Origin: Brucella haematophila
Lineage (GTDB): Bacteria > Pseudomonadota > Alphaproteobacteria > Rhizobiales > Rhizobiaceae
DNA: 64,000 nucleotides
Direction of reading: 5' to 3'
Assembly: GCF_005938105.1 (NCBI RefSeq)
Contig: NZ_VCPE01000002.1
Coordinates: 248,001-312,000, forward strand
Shown here: piece after piece, positions 21,423 to 30,970 of the stretch
Layout: every line of letters begins with the position of its first letter
Numbering within the stretch: position 1 is the stretch's first letter
Notes under the pieces: model-generated
Databases searched by the model: none
The model's input: the letters and a program-made list of their open reading frames with translations, nothing else
Told to the model about the DNA's origin: nothing
Translations under genes and position numbers: made by a program

Positions 21423-21441
21423 TGTTGCCTTTGCGGCAACA
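21423..21441. other. Small hairpin in the tsaB-dps intergenic region
   Basis: TGTTGCC and GGCAACA are separated by 5 bases. The 323-base gap between the divergent tsaB and dps genes must hold both promoters. I could not assign -35/-10 boxes or an OxyR or iron-regulator site with confidence. Confidence 0.4.
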
Positions 21442-21584
21442 GGTTTGCTGCAATACGGGCCTTTTACAGATTTGACGGTGCCGTTTGTGCGTCGTTTCGA
21501 CCGCTCCCAACGCTGGCGATTTCCCCAATCGCTGCGAGCTGGCCAATCGCTCGCGCCTGATTGTGCAAAGGATATGAGGATAAA

Positions 21585-22082
21585 ATGTCCAATAAGTCGA
21601 CGCATGCAACCCGCAACGATCTTCCTTCCAATACCAAGACGACCATGATCGCGCTTCTGAACGAAAATCTGGCTGCGACCATCGATCTTGCGCTGATCAC
21701 CAAGCAGGCGCATTGGAACCTCAAGGGGCCGCAATTTATCGCAGTGCACGAGATGCTCGACGGTTTCAGAACTGAACTCGACGATCACGTCGACACGATT
21801 GCCGAACGCGCGGTTCAGCTTGGCGGCACGGCCTATGGCACATCGCAGATTGTCGTAAAGGACACGAAGCTGAAGCCGTATCCGACCGATATTTATGCGG
21901 TTCACGACCATCTGGGCGCGCTGATCGAACGCTATGGCGATGTCGCCAATCTTCTGCGCAAGTCGATCAAGGATTCGGATGAGGCGGGCGACGACAACAC
22001 GGCAGATATTTTCACTGCCGCATCACGTTCGCTGGACAAGGCGCTTTGGTTCCTCGAAGCCCATGTGCAGGAAAAGAACTGA
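21585..22082 (+). CDS. dps: DNA starvation/stationary phase protection protein Dps
   Basis: Dps forms a dodecamer that oxidises and stores iron and protects DNA from peroxide. The 165-residue protein has the dinuclear ferroxidase ligands in [20 protein letters not shown] and [20 protein letters not shown]; its helical C-terminus ends [12 protein letters not shown]. The ATG at 21585 with GAGGAT before it is preferred over an in-frame start at 21561. A strong terminator follows, so it is monocistronic. Confidence 0.95.
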   Translation: MSNKSTHATRNDLPSNTKTTMIALLNENLAATIDLALITKQAHWNLKGPQFIAVHEMLDGFRTELDDHVDTIAERAVQLGGTAYGTSQIVVKDTKLKPYPTDIYAVHDHLGALIERYGDVANLLRKSIKDSDEAGDDNTADIFTAASRSLDKALWFLEAHVQEKN

Positions 22083-22106
22083 GACTAACCCTCACACAGT
22101 CAAACA

Positions 22107-22132
22107 AAAGGCCGGGAAATATCCCGGCCTTT
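22107..22132 (+). terminator. Rho-independent terminator after dps
   Basis: The 11-bp stem AAAGGCCGGGA/TCCCGGCCTTT has a 4-base loop and is followed by TTCC on the plus strand. It lies between dps and the convergent aminopeptidase gene and may work in both directions. Confidence 0.9.
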
Positions 22133-22153
22133 TCCATTTCTGCTATCCAGCTC

Positions 22154-23407
22154 TTAGCTCGCCCATTCGCCGCGACGCATCACCGGCTCGCGGCTGCCAT
22201 CGGCCTTGATGCCGTCGACATCGATCTCGCCAGAGCCGATCATCCAGTCGATGTGGATGAGGCTGGAATTGCCGCCCTGCGCCTTGATCTGTTCCGGCGT
22301 CAGCTTGGCGCCATCGATGAAGCACTTGGAATAACACTGGCCAAGCGCGATATGGCTCGCGGCGTTTTCATCGAAAAGCGTGTTGTAGAATAGAAGGCCG
22401 CTTTGCGAGATCGGCGAGGAATGCGGCACCAGCGCCACTTCACCGAGCCTGCGCGCGCCTTCATCCGTATCGAGCACTTTCGACAGCACTTCTTCGCCGC
22501 GGGTCGCTTTGGCTTCGACGATACGGCCCGCCTCGAAACGCACTGCGATGTTTTCGATCAGCGTGCCCTGATGCGAAAGCGGCTTGGTGCTGGCGACATA
22601 GCCATCGACGCGCAAGGCATGCGGCGTGGTGAAAACCTCTTCCGTCGGAATATTCGGATTGCAGGTAATGCCATTCTTGGCCGTCGACGCGCCGCCATGC
22701 CATTCGTGACCATCGGCAAGCCCGACCGTCAGATCGGTGCCCGGACCCTTGAAGTTCAGGGCGCTATAAGCCTTGCCGTTCAGGAAGCGAGTACGGGTGC
22801 GAAGCGCCGCATTATGTGCAGCCCATGCGCCAATCGGATCTTCCACATCCACACGCGAAGCGGCGAAGATGGCCTCGGCCAGCTTGCGAGTCGCAACCTC
22901 TTCCGGCTCATTGGGGAACATCAGCTTCGCCCATGCCGCATTCGGATAGGAAACGATGTTCCAGTTGATGTCGAACCCGGCGATCTTTTCCAGCGCCGGC
23001 TGATAGGCCTTGGAGTTGGCGCGATTGGCACGCGAGACCTTGGCGGCGTCCTGACTGGACAGAAGCATCGGATTGTCGGCAGCAATCGCTAGACGCGCCG
23101 CACCTTCCGAATAGGCCTTGGCCATGCCCTGATAGAGCCAGTCCGCGGCGCGGTCGAAGCTTGCATCGGGTGCATTTTCATAGCGGGCCAGTGCAATCTG
23201 GTCATCGGCGAAGAACGGCGTCACCAGACCTGCGCCCGCCTTATAGGCATGTTTGGCAATCAGTCGAACCAGCGGCAGGGCGACAACCGGCGCCGTGATG
23301 ATCAGATCCTGTCCCTCGCGCAATTGCAGACCGACGCGCACGGCGACTTCCGCCAGACGTTCAAGCTTTACGGGATCGATGACGGGATTTTGCATATCGT
23401 GAGCCAT
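22154..23407 (-). CDS. M29-family aminopeptidase
   Basis: The 417-residue metallo-aminopeptidase (thermophilic aminopeptidase T/AmpS family) releases N-terminal residues from peptides. Recognisable parts are VKLERLAEVAVRVGLQLREG, FPNEPEEVAT, the metal-site segment GTLIENIAVRFEAGRIVEAK and the end SSLIHIDWMIGSGEIDVDGI. The start at 23407 (MAHDMQNPVIDPVK) has AGAGG about 10 nt upstream. In-frame starts up to 23509 add non-conserved residues; 23395 is an alternative. The operon context is solitary. Confidence 0.92.
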   Translation of the reverse strand: MAHDMQNPVIDPVKLERLAEVAVRVGLQLREGQDLIITAPVVALPLVRLIAKHAYKAGAGLVTPFFADDQIALARYENAPDASFDRAADWLYQGMAKAYSEGAARLAIAADNPMLLSSQDAAKVSRANRANSKAYQPALEKIAGFDINWNIVSYPNAAWAKLMFPNEPEEVATRKLAEAIFAASRVDVEDPIGAWAAHNAALRTRTRFLNGKAYSALNFKGPGTDLTVGLADGHEWHGGASTAKNGITCNPNIPTEEVFTTPHALRVDGYVASTKPLSHQGTLIENIAVRFEAGRIVEAKATRGEEVLSKVLDTDEGARRLGEVALVPHSSPISQSGLLFYNTLFDENAASHIALGQCYSKCFIDGAKLTPEQIKAQGGNSSLIHIDWMIGSGEIDVDGIKADGSREPVMRRGEWAS

Positions 23408-23579
23408 GGGCTGCGGACCTCTTTGATGCGAAAGCGCCTCCCTCAAGAAAGGGGGCGTCATGAAAGAATCACTTCTGTACACTTGCCGCCAGTTTATCAG
23501 ATGGCGCAATTAAACCACGTTCTTTTCGGGATATGGTCTATACTGGATGCTGCGGTCAGCAATATGGAAAGCAAAGAGA

Positions 23580-23852
23580 ATGAATAAGAAAGCGCTTGTT
23601 TTATTGGGACTTGCAGGCCTGCTGGCCGGTTGTGTCACCATGACGCCGGAAGAGCGCCGCGCCGCCGATGAACAGACATGTCTCGGCTATGGTTTCAAGC
23701 CGCGGACAGACGCATTTGCCAACTGTCTGCAACGGCTCGATCTCGACCGCCGGGCGGATCGCCGCGCATGGGAAAACCGCGTCGATTTTTACGACCAGCC
23801 CATCATGCTCTATCAGCCGATCTATCGTCCAGTTGTGGTTCGCCCCCGCTAA
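23580..23852 (+). CDS. Small predicted lipoprotein
   Basis: The 90-residue protein has a lipoprotein signal peptide MNKKALVLLGLAGLLAGCVT with lipobox LAGC (Cys18). A charged body (TPEERRAADEQTCLGYGFKP, CLQRLDLDRRADRRAWENR) and a Tyr/Pro-rich end follow. The pattern of a Cys followed by GYGFKPRTDAFANC is shared by many small rhizobial lipoproteins of unknown role. The start follows an AAAGAGA site. It is convergent with the SleB-like gene and ends before a shared terminator. Confidence 0.8.
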   Translation: MNKKALVLLGLAGLLAGCVTMTPEERRAADEQTCLGYGFKPRTDAFANCLQRLDLDRRADRRAWENRVDFYDQPIMLYQPIYRPVVVRPR

Positions 23853-23882
23853 TAGCGATGGAACGCAGAGCTCAAATGAAAA

Positions 23883-23911
23883 TGCGGGCCAATCGGAAAG
23901 ATTAGCCCGCA
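23883..23911 (-). terminator. Terminator between the lipoprotein and SleB-like genes
   Basis: TGCGGGC/GCCCGCA outer arms extended by an imperfect inner stem are followed on the minus strand by ATTTTCATTT. It is placed to end the minus-strand hydrolase gene and possibly the convergent lipoprotein gene. Confidence 0.75.
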
Positions 23912-23931
23912 CCGAAGCTGTTCAAATCAAC

Positions 23932-24933
23932 TTATAGAGGCGTTTCCGGACGATCCTGCGACAGAAGCAATGCGCCGATTGCATCGGCCTGCTTCTGGTC
24001 TGCCGCGGCATAGCCGAGCGTTTGCGGCTGGCTTGCAGGCGCCGACGTATCGAATTGCGGCTGGTAGGATGCGACCTGCTGAATCTGCGGCTGTGCCTGC
24101 GCTAAGCCATTCTGGTGCGAGAGGCGATTGCCGCGTGCCTGCGGGCCAAGGCCGCTGCCGCGAATGGAGGTTTCCATCTTTGCGGCATCCGCCAGCGCGA
24201 CCTGTACGGTGGGCGCTGCTTCCGGCACGGGTCCGGCTTGCGGCAGCGTCACGTCATAAGACGGATCTTGCGGTGTGGATGGCGATTGCGGCGAATAGGC
24301 GAGAGCCAGATTGTATGGCTCCTGTGGCACCGGGTTCTGCAACGAACCGTCGCGATTGCGCTTCTCGTAGAAAGAATTACCGCCGGCAACCAGCACGTAA
24401 TGCATGTTGTTATACGGGAACGACAGGCCAGCCGTGTGGAAGAACATGGCATTCTTCAGCTTCGGATGGCGCTGGCCCTTCAGCACGGCATCGGCTGCGG
24501 CCTGAACGTCGGGCAGCTTGCCGGATTCCATCTTGCGGCTGAGCACGCCGGGCGCGAACTGGTTCTTCTGGCCGACAACGCCACAGATCGTATCCGGATA
24601 ACGGCCCGATGCGAGACGGTTCATGACGACCGTGCCAACGGCCATCAGACCATCAGGGCTGGACCGGTTCGATTCGAAGAACATTGCGCGCTCGAGGCAC
24701 TCCCTGTCCTTCGCCGTGTAGGTATAGGTCTTGACGCCGTTAACCGACTTGACGTGGCTTACAGCCGCCGTCTTCTCAGTCTTGGCTGTGGTGCCGGTCG
24801 TCGTGCAGCCCGTCACTACGAAGGGCGCTACGAGCAGTCCTGCCAATACAGGCAGCTTCCAATTACCAGCGCGCGTCAACGGCTCAGTCTCATATTCAGG
24901 ACCCTTAACTGAAGCAGTCGATCCGAAGGCCAA
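23932..24933 (-). CDS. SleB-type cell wall hydrolase, predicted lipoprotein
   Basis: The 333-residue frame has a hydrophobic segment LPVLAGLLVAPFVVTGC with lipobox VTGC, so the protein is probably anchored in the envelope. Next comes a Hydrolase_2 (SleB) domain, YTYTAKDRECLERAMFFESN, VGTVVMNRLASGRYPDTICG, QFAP, AMFFHTAGLSFPYNNMHYVL. The C-terminal 130 residues are Pro/Gln-rich and disordered. It likely cleaves peptidoglycan. The first start is a TTG at 24933 with no clear ribosome site. A TTG at 24879, giving LTRAGNWK as signal n-region, is a plausible real start. Confidence 0.85.
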   Translation of the reverse strand: MAFGSTASVKGPEYETEPLTRAGNWKLPVLAGLLVAPFVVTGCTTTGTTAKTEKTAAVSHVKSVNGVKTYTYTAKDRECLERAMFFESNRSSPDGLMAVGTVVMNRLASGRYPDTICGVVGQKNQFAPGVLSRKMESGKLPDVQAAADAVLKGQRHPKLKNAMFFHTAGLSFPYNNMHYVLVAGGNSFYEKRNRDGSLQNPVPQEPYNLALAYSPQSPSTPQDPSYDVTLPQAGPVPEAAPTVQVALADAAKMETSIRGSGLGPQARGNRLSHQNGLAQAQPQIQQVASYQPQFDTSAPASQPQTLGYAAADQKQADAIGALLLSQDRPETPL

Positions 24934-25456
24934 GAATGACCAGTACGGGTCTAGCTGCGGTGCAAGTCAAAGCAGGTGAAGATCAAAAATCAAACAACCT
25001 GCCGTCGCTCGTCTTCTTCAAGGTTTTGGAATTTTTAGGCCAAAAAAAGGCAATGGGTCAAATTCCGAAATTGCCGAAACCATCGAAACGGCTGCAAATG
25101 AAACCCGAATCACGAGCGTAATTGCCCACACAAACCATTCAAAACTATTAATAATTTCTTAATGCACCTGCAGAAAAGAGATAAACCTTTGATTTGATGG
25201 AAATCATAGTTCCTCAATACAGGCCACATCGCTGCCTTAATTCGCAACTGCTGTAAAATTTTGATATATCTTGCTTCATCGGGTTGGGAAAATCTGCGGC
25301 GTAACTGTTTTAGCAAGTCTTGCGCCGGTTCCTTCAACTTTGGTGCACGTGGCGTAACATTCCGTGAGATTGGCCATTTTTGGCCTTTTCGGCGCCTCAT
25401 CTGGCCGAATCGGCTGACACGGACAACTGGCAAAACGGGCATTTCCAAAAGTGATC
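24934..25456. other. Gene-poor stretch between the SleB-like gene and phoB
   Basis: About 520 bases without a convincing gene. The part next to 24934 is AT-rich and probably holds the hydrolase promoter. A 134-residue minus-strand frame at 25110-25514 begins just past the phoB stop, contains the phoB hairpin and has no family-like sequence. I treat it as spurious. Confidence 0.5.
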
Positions 25457-25488
25457 GAGCCCGCCTTTCGGTCACGAAAGACGGGCTC
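25457..25488 (-). terminator. Hairpin terminator after phoB
   Basis: GAGCCCG(T)CTTTCG and CGAAAG(G)CGGGCTC form a long stem with one internal mismatch and a 4-base loop, 27 bases past the phoB stop. T-richness after it is modest. Confidence 0.7.
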
Positions 25489-25514
25489 AAAGAGCAGTTT
25501 TTATCGAAGTTCAA

Positions 25515-26201
25515 TCAGCCGAAAGAATAACCGGCGCCGCGCACCGTGCGGATCGGATCGAGCGCGCGACCGAAGTTGATGGCCTTGCGCAGGCGTCCGA
25601 CATGGACGTCGACAGTGCGATCATCGACATAGATGTCCGGTCCCCAGACACCGTCGAGCAGCTGGCTGCGGGAGAAAACGCGGCCTGGCGACATCATGAA
25701 ATATTCCAGCAGGCGGAACTCCGTCGGTCCAAGACGAACTTCCTTTTCCTTGCGGTAAACGCGATGCTGCTGGCGGTCGAGCACCAGATCGCCGACCTTC
25801 AGCACATGCGACAGCAGGCTTGGATTGGCACGGCGCAGCATGGCCTTGACGCGAGCCAGAAGCTCAGGGGTCGAAAACGGCTTCACCACGTAATCATCGG
25901 CGCCGACGCTTAAGCCCCGAACGCGTTCGCTTTCCTCGCCACGGGCGGTCAGCATGATGACCGGCAAACGTTCCGTTTCCGGCCACTGGCGCAGACGGCG
26001 GCACAGTTCGATGCCGGATACGCCAGGAAGCATCCAATCGAGGATGAGAAGATCCGGTACGTTCTCGCGCAGCGCGATTTCAGCCTCGTCGCCGCGTAGC
26101 ATCGTATCCACCTGATAGCCCTCGGCCTCAAGATTATAGCGCAGCAGAACGCTCAGCGCTTCTTCGTCTTCCACCACAGCGATTTTGGGTACCTGTGACA
26201 T
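25515..26201 (-). CDS. phoB: Phosphate regulon response regulator PhoB
   Basis: The 228-residue OmpR/PhoB-class regulator has a receiver domain with acidic pair EDEE at 11-14, phospho-acceptor Asp55 in LLILDWMLPGVSG and Lys in VVKPFSTPELLARV. A winged-helix DNA-binding domain follows (LGPTEFRLLEYFMMSPGRVF, VDVHVGRLRKAINFG, TVRGAGYSFG). It activates genes with Pho boxes under phosphate limitation, including pstS here. It is last in pstSCAB-phoU-phoB; a hairpin lies in the 146-base phoU-phoB gap. Confidence 0.96.
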   Translation of the reverse strand: MSQVPKIAVVEDEEALSVLLRYNLEAEGYQVDTMLRGDEAEIALRENVPDLLILDWMLPGVSGIELCRRLRQWPETERLPVIMLTARGEESERVRGLSVGADDYVVKPFSTPELLARVKAMLRRANPSLLSHVLKVGDLVLDRQQHRVYRKEKEVRLGPTEFRLLEYFMMSPGRVFSRSQLLDGVWGPDIYVDDRTVDVHVGRLRKAINFGRALDPIRTVRGAGYSFG

Positions 26202-26295
26202 CCAATATTCCCTATTAAAATCCGGCGAGCGGAAGATACACGTCCCCCCATCGACCGCGTGTCGCCGCGCTATTCACTCATTCTCCACCGCGTTG

Positions 26296-26333
26296 TGGAG
26301 CACCTTTCGGCAAAGCCGTCCTGATGTGCTCCA
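26296..26333 (-). other. Nested hairpin between phoU and phoB
   Basis: TGGAGCAC/GTGCTCCA outer arms enclose an inner CGGC/GCCG stem. No T run follows on the minus strand, so an RNA-processing or attenuation role is more likely than strong termination. Confidence 0.5.
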
Positions 26334-26347
26334 AACGCAGCGCTTAC

Positions 26348-27070
26348 TCAGGGCTTGCGTGCCTCATCCACGACGATGCCGTGGCTCAGGTCTTCTTTCG
26401 GTCGTTCGGCAGGCATCTGCAGGCCGGTAACGATGTAATAGACGGTTTCCGCAATGTTGGTCGCGTGGTCGCCGATGCGCTCGATATTCTTGGCGCAGAA
26501 CAGAAGATGCGTGCAGGCCGAAATATTGCGCGGATCTTCCATCATATAAGTGAGCAGCTCGCGGAACAGCGAGGTGTACATGGCGTCGATCTCGTCGTCG
26601 CGATCCCGCACGACATTGATCTGCTGCACCGAGCGCGACGCATAGGCGTCGAGCACGTCTTTCAGCTGGGTCAGCGCCAGTTCGGCCAGGGTTTCAAGGC
26701 CGCGATAGAGCTTGACCGGCTGGCGGGACTCCGAAACGGCTGCAACGCGCTTGGCAATGTTCTTGCCCAGATCGCCAACACGCTCCAGATCGGCAGAGAT
26801 GCGGATCGAACCGATGATCTCACGCAGATCGACAGCCATCGGCTGACGCTTGGCGATGATCATCACGGCCTTGTCGTCGATTTCGCGTTCGCTGGCGTCG
26901 AGGATCAGGTCGTCGGAAATGACGCGCTGTGCGAGAGCGTTGTCCGCATTGACAATAGCGGCGACCGACTGTTCGACCATACGTTCCGCATGTCCGCCCA
27001 TTTCGGCGATCTTGTGGGTGAGAAACTTCAGTTCCTCATCGTAGGAACGAACGGTATGCTGAGACGGCAT
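26348..27070 (-). CDS. phoU: Phosphate transport system regulator PhoU
   Basis: The 240-residue protein is all helical, with two PhoU repeats. The metal-binding motif is seen in each (DDLILDASEREIDD in the first, RDRDDEIDAMYTSLFRELLT in the second), then CAKNIERIGDHATNIAETVY. PhoU links the Pst transporter to the PhoR/PhoB signal and restrains phosphate uptake. ATG 27070 (MPSQHTVRSYDEEL) is preferred to an in-frame start at 27172 that would overlap pstB. The gap to pstB is 94 bases. Confidence 0.96.
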   Translation of the reverse strand: MPSQHTVRSYDEELKFLTHKIAEMGGHAERMVEQSVAAIVNADNALAQRVISDDLILDASEREIDDKAVMIIAKRQPMAVDLREIIGSIRISADLERVGDLGKNIAKRVAAVSESRQPVKLYRGLETLAELALTQLKDVLDAYASRSVQQINVVRDRDDEIDAMYTSLFRELLTYMMEDPRNISACTHLLFCAKNIERIGDHATNIAETVYYIVTGLQMPAERPKEDLSHGIVVDEARKP

Positions 27071-27164
27071 GGTAGACCTCGTAATATAAATTGCGGGGAA
27101 GCCGCACTTCTGTTTGTTCTGGCACAGTCCGCGAGCAAGGGTGTTTGTCCCCTGCCCCGGTTTG

Positions 27165-27986
27165 TTAGCCAAAGCGTCCGGTGATGTAGTCCTGCGTGCG
27201 CTTTTCGGTCGGCGCAGTGAACATCGTTTCCGTGTCGCCCACTTCGACCAGATTGCCGAGATGGAACATGGCAGTGCGCTGCGAAACGCGGGCCGCCTGC
27301 TGCATGGAGTGGGTGACGATGACGATGGTGTAGTTCTGGCGCAGTTCGTCGATCAGCTCTTCCACCTTTGCGGTAGCAATCGGATCGAGCGCCGAGCAGG
27401 GTTCGTCCATCAGAATGACTTCCGGGCTAACCGCAATCGCACGTGCAATGCACAGGCGCTGCTGCTGACCGCCGGAAAGACCCGTTCCCGCATCGTGGAG
27501 GCGATCCTTCACTTCCTCGAACAGGCTGGCCTTCTGAAGGCTCGTCACGACGATCTCTTCAAGATCGGTCTTGGAACGGGCCAGACCGTGAATGCGCGGG
27601 CCATAAGCCACGTTCTCGTAGATCGACTTCGGGAACGGGTTCGGCTTCTGGAACACCATGCCGACACGGGCGCGCAGTTCCACCACATCGATCTTCGGAT
27701 CGTAGATATCCTCATTGTCGAGGGTGATCTTGCCACCGATGCGGCAACCTTCAATCGTGTCGTTCATGCGGTTGAGCGAGCGAAGGAATGTCGACTTGCC
27801 GCAGCCGGAAGGACCGATCAGCGCCGTCACCATCTTTTCCGGAACATCCAGATTGACGTCGAAAAGGGCCTGCTTCTCACCATAGAATACGCAAACCTTG
27901 TCGCCGCGCATCTTTACGGAACTGGCGTTGGCGTTCATCTTTTCTCCTACGGCTTTCTCGAGAGTACGTTCTGTCATCAAGTTCAT
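27165..27986 (-). CDS. pstB: Phosphate ABC transporter ATP-binding protein PstB
   Basis: The 273-residue ATPase of the high-affinity phosphate importer has Walker [22 protein letters not shown]-loop [18 protein letters not shown], signature [15 protein letters not shown], Walker [16 protein letters not shown] and switch His in [11 protein letters not shown]. An N-terminal extension of about 25 residues precedes the domain; starts at 27977 and 27938 are alternatives. It is co-directional with pstA, 15 bases apart. Confidence 0.97.
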   Translation of the reverse strand: MNLMTERTLEKAVGEKMNANASSVKMRGDKVCVFYGEKQALFDVNLDVPEKMVTALIGPSGCGKSTFLRSLNRMNDTIEGCRIGGKITLDNEDIYDPKIDVVELRARVGMVFQKPNPFPKSIYENVAYGPRIHGLARSKTDLEEIVVTSLQKASLFEEVKDRLHDAGTGLSGGQQQRLCIARAIAVSPEVILMDEPCSALDPIATAKVEELIDELRQNYTIVIVTHSMQQAARVSQRTAMFHLGNLVEVGDTETMFTAPTEKRTQDYITGRFG

Positions 27987-28001
27987 AGCTTCGACTCCCG
28001 T

Positions 28002-29321
28002 TTACCAGCGGCGCTCAAACCGGCGGCGCAGAATGATTGCTGCAATGTTCATCACGGCCAGGAACAGAAGCAGGACGATGATAGCGCCGGACGTGCGTTC
28101 CACAAAGGCGCGTTCTGCTTCATTGGCCCACATATAGATCTGGACAGGCAAGGCGGTTGCCGGTTCCATCGGGGTGGACGGAACATCCGCCACGAAGGCC
28201 ACCATACCGATCAGCAGAAGCGGAGCGGTTTCACCAAGCGCATGGGCAAGCCCGATGATGGTGCCCGTCAGAATGCCGGGTGCGGCCAGCGGCAGGACGT
28301 GATGGAAGACCATCTGTGTCTTGGAAGCGCCGAGACCAAGCGCTGCGGCACGGATCGATGGCGGCACGGCGCGAAGTGCGGCGCGCGTTGCGATAATGAT
28401 CGTCGGCAGCGTCATCAGCGTCAGAACCAGACCACCGACCAGCGAAGCCGAACGCGGCAGGCCGAAGAAGTTGACGAAAACCGCCAGACCCAACAGACCA
28501 AACACGATGGACGGTACGGCTGCGAGGTTGTTGATGTTCACCTCGATCATATCGGTCCAGCGGTTCTTCTTGGCGAACTCTTCCAGATAGATCGATGCGG
28601 CGACGCCGATAGGCAGAGCCAGACCCAGCACGATCAGCATCATATAGAGCGAACCGACCAGCGCCACACCGAGACCGGATGTTTCCGGGCGGCTCGATGC
28701 GCCAAAGGTGAAGAGGCCGGTATTGAACGCCTCCTTCATGACGCCTTCTTCCGAAAGCGTCTTCATCCAGCCGACCTGACGGTCGGAAACCTTGCGGCTC
28801 GTTTCAGGCACGGTCAGATCGATCTGCCCCTTGAAAGCGGAATCGATGTCTGCGCCTGCCAGAACCGGAACGGTCTGCGTCGTGCCGATGAGTGACGGAT
28901 TGTCCATCACCATCTGGCGAAGCTGAATGCGTACGCCATCCGAATAGAAGCGACCGAGATCGCGCATGGCCGGACGGTCCGTGGGCGACACGCCAAGCTT
29001 TTCAGCAAGGGCGTTGCGCACCAGAAGCGGATAGTTCGCTGTGATCAGCACATTCGGATCGGTCGCGCGCTTGTTGCCCGGATCGATCACCTGCGCTTCA
29101 AGCTTGACCGGCAGGTAAAGCGTCGTCTGCCAGAAAGCGGTGTAGCCCTTGGAGAAAACCGAGAACAACAGCGCGCAGAGGAAGAACACACCAATCGCGA
29201 TTGCAGCAATGCCATAGAGGCGGAAGCGGCGTTCGGCGGCATAGCGGCGCTTGAGCCCGATATCGCGGCGCACCGGCTTTGCAGAAACCGCGCCGCTTGC
29301 GTTGAAGGTCGTATCGGTCAT
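28002..29321 (-). CDS. pstA: Phosphate ABC transporter permease PstA
   Basis: The 439-residue inner-membrane permease has a first membrane segment at about residues 35-55 and a long periplasmic insert to about 215. The conserved transport domain follows, with the EAA loop RAALRAVPPSIRAAALGLGA and PLAAPGILTGTIIGLAHALG. The extra-long N-terminal half is usual for alphaproteobacterial PstA. Its ATG shares a base with the pstC stop codon, so translation is coupled. Confidence 0.95.
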   Translation of the reverse strand: MTDTTFNASGAVSAKPVRRDIGLKRRYAAERRFRLYGIAAIAIGVFFLCALLFSVFSKGYTAFWQTTLYLPVKLEAQVIDPGNKRATDPNVLITANYPLLVRNALAEKLGVSPTDRPAMRDLGRFYSDGVRIQLRQMVMDNPSLIGTTQTVPVLAGADIDSAFKGQIDLTVPETSRKVSDRQVGWMKTLSEEGVMKEAFNTGLFTFGASSRPETSGLGVALVGSLYMMLIVLGLALPIGVAASIYLEEFAKKNRWTDMIEVNINNLAAVPSIVFGLLGLAVFVNFFGLPRSASLVGGLVLTLMTLPTIIIATRAALRAVPPSIRAAALGLGASKTQMVFHHVLPLAAPGILTGTIIGLAHALGETAPLLLIGMVAFVADVPSTPMEPATALPVQIYMWANEAERAFVERTSGAIIVLLLFLAVMNIAAIILRRRFERRW

Positions 29322-30814
29322 TATTCGTACTGCTCCCGGTACTTGCGCACGATGTGCAGCGCAAAGATGTTCATGATCAGCGTCAGGACGAAAAGCGTGA
29401 TGCCGAGCGCAAAGGCAACCAGCGTCTGCGGCGAGTTGAACTCAAGATCGCCGGTCAGCTGATTGACGATTTTCACCGTGATGGTGGTCATCGCGTCGAA
29501 TGGATTGATATTGATGCGTGCCGCAACGCCTGCCGCCAGAACCACAATCATGGTTTCGCCGATGGCGCGTGAGGCTGTCATCAAAAGTGCGCCGACAATG
29601 CCCGGCAGAGCCGCTGGCAGCACAACGCGCTTGACGGTTTCGGAGCGGGTTGCGCCAAGACCGAGCGAGCCGTCGCGCAGCGTGCGCGGAACGGCGGTGA
29701 TGATGTCGTCGGAGAGCGAAGACACGAAAGGAATGAGCATCACGCCCATGACGAGACCAGCTGTCAGAACGCTCTGCGCCATGATGAAGCCCTGACCGCC
29801 CGCAATCGCGGCGGAAAGGTCACGCAGGAACGGGCCAACCGTCACAAGGGCGAAGAAGCCGTAGACGATACTTGGAATACCGGCCAGAAGCTCAAGCACC
29901 GGCTTGACCACCGTGCGCACGCGCGGCGAGGCATATTCGGCCATGTAGATGGCGGCGAACAGGCCGACCGGAACCGCGAACAGCATCGCAACAAGCGCGA
30001 TATAGAGCGTACCGGCCAGAAGCGGGATCAGACCGAACTGGCCCGTTTCACCACCGGAACCGGCAGCGGCAAAGCGCGGATCCCAGACCGTACCGAAGAA
30101 GAAGTCCCAAGGGGAAACAGCCTGAAAGAAGCTGATCGTCTGGAACAGCATCGAGCAGATGATGCCGATGGTTGTCAGAATGGCGATGCCGGAAGCGGCG
30201 ATCAGCCCCCACAGCACGATGCGCTCGACATTGTTGCGGGCGCGCATGCGGCGGTTGATCGTGGAGAGGCCGAAAATCAGACCGGCAACAGCAATGACCA
30301 GCGCCACGGCAGCGCCGATAGTGTGGGTGAGGTCCGTCGCCTTCTTCAGATAGAGGGCGATGGGCACCATATAGTCCTGACCCTCGGTCGCGAGAGCCAC
30401 GCCCTTGTTGCCAAGAACCGTGCGCGCATCCTGATAGCTGGATGGGAAGCTTTCCAGCTCAGCCGGCGTCAGGCGCTCAAGACCATTGGCGAGGCCGCGC
30501 ACCATACCGAGCTGAAGGCTGCGATTGGTATAGGAACCACCCTCGACCGCATCGGGCAGGCGCGAGGAGGCGCTGTGATCGAGATAAACAGACGCTCCGA
30601 TGGCCCAGACAGCAAGAAACAGAACTGCAGGCAATGCAGAAACGAGGAAAACCCACCAGCCATGATAATGCGGGCGGGAATGCATTTTCTCGGCCGTCGG
30701 CCCTTGTGGGGCGACAGGCTGCGCTTTGTCCAGTGCAACAGCGCGCTGACGGCCGATAAAGAAGCCGACTAACCCGATTGCAATGACGCTAACGAGAACC
30801 AGAAAGAAGGACAT
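29321..30814 (-). CDS. pstC: Phosphate ABC transporter permease PstC
   Basis: The 497-residue permease has membrane segments at residues 3-20, about 56-75 and about 166-185, then the transport domain (LIPLLAGTLYIALVAMLFAV, ELLAGIPSIVYGFFALVTVG, EAA loop PRTLRDGSLGLGATRSETVK). It pairs with PstA to form the phosphate channel. The N-terminal extension before the conserved domain is longer than in E. coli, as is normal in this order. A hairpin lies between pstS and this gene. Confidence 0.95.
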   Translation of the reverse strand: MSFFLVLVSVIAIGLVGFFIGRQRAVALDKAQPVAPQGPTAEKMHSRPHYHGWWVFLVSALPAVLFLAVWAIGASVYLDHSASSRLPDAVEGGSYTNRSLQLGMVRGLANGLERLTPAELESFPSSYQDARTVLGNKGVALATEGQDYMVPIALYLKKATDLTHTIGAAVALVIAVAGLIFGLSTINRRMRARNNVERIVLWGLIAASGIAILTTIGIICSMLFQTISFFQAVSPWDFFFGTVWDPRFAAAGSGGETGQFGLIPLLAGTLYIALVAMLFAVPVGLFAAIYMAEYASPRVRTVVKPVLELLAGIPSIVYGFFALVTVGPFLRDLSAAIAGGQGFIMAQSVLTAGLVMGVMLIPFVSSLSDDIITAVPRTLRDGSLGLGATRSETVKRVVLPAALPGIVGALLMTASRAIGETMIVVLAAGVAARININPFDAMTTITVKIVNQLTGDLEFNSPQTLVAFALGITLFVLTLIMNIFALHIVRKYREQYE

Positions 30815-30928
30815 TCAATTTCCCCGGTTGCCCTGAAAAATGCGAAACGACATAGACATGACCCCTATGACCAGACTGTCAGTTCCGCGCGATTGCGCCT
30901 CTCATATTAGAATGGCGCGAAAGGAGAA

Positions 30929-30957
30929 GAACGCGGGGAGGTTTCATCCCCGCGTTC
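30929..30957 (-). terminator. Hairpin between pstS and pstC
   Basis: Perfect 11-bp arms GAACGCGGGGA/TCCCCGCGTTC with a 7-base loop lie 14 bases past the pstS stop. TTCTCCTTTC follows on the minus strand. Partial termination here would give more pstS than permease mRNA, a common arrangement for binding-protein genes. Confidence 0.7.
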
Positions 30958-30970
30958 CACAGTTTTAGTC

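Noticed and set aside
25110-25514. 134-residue minus-strand frame after phoB
   Set aside because: Begins one base past the phoB frame, contains the phoB hairpin, has no ribosome site and no family-like sequence.
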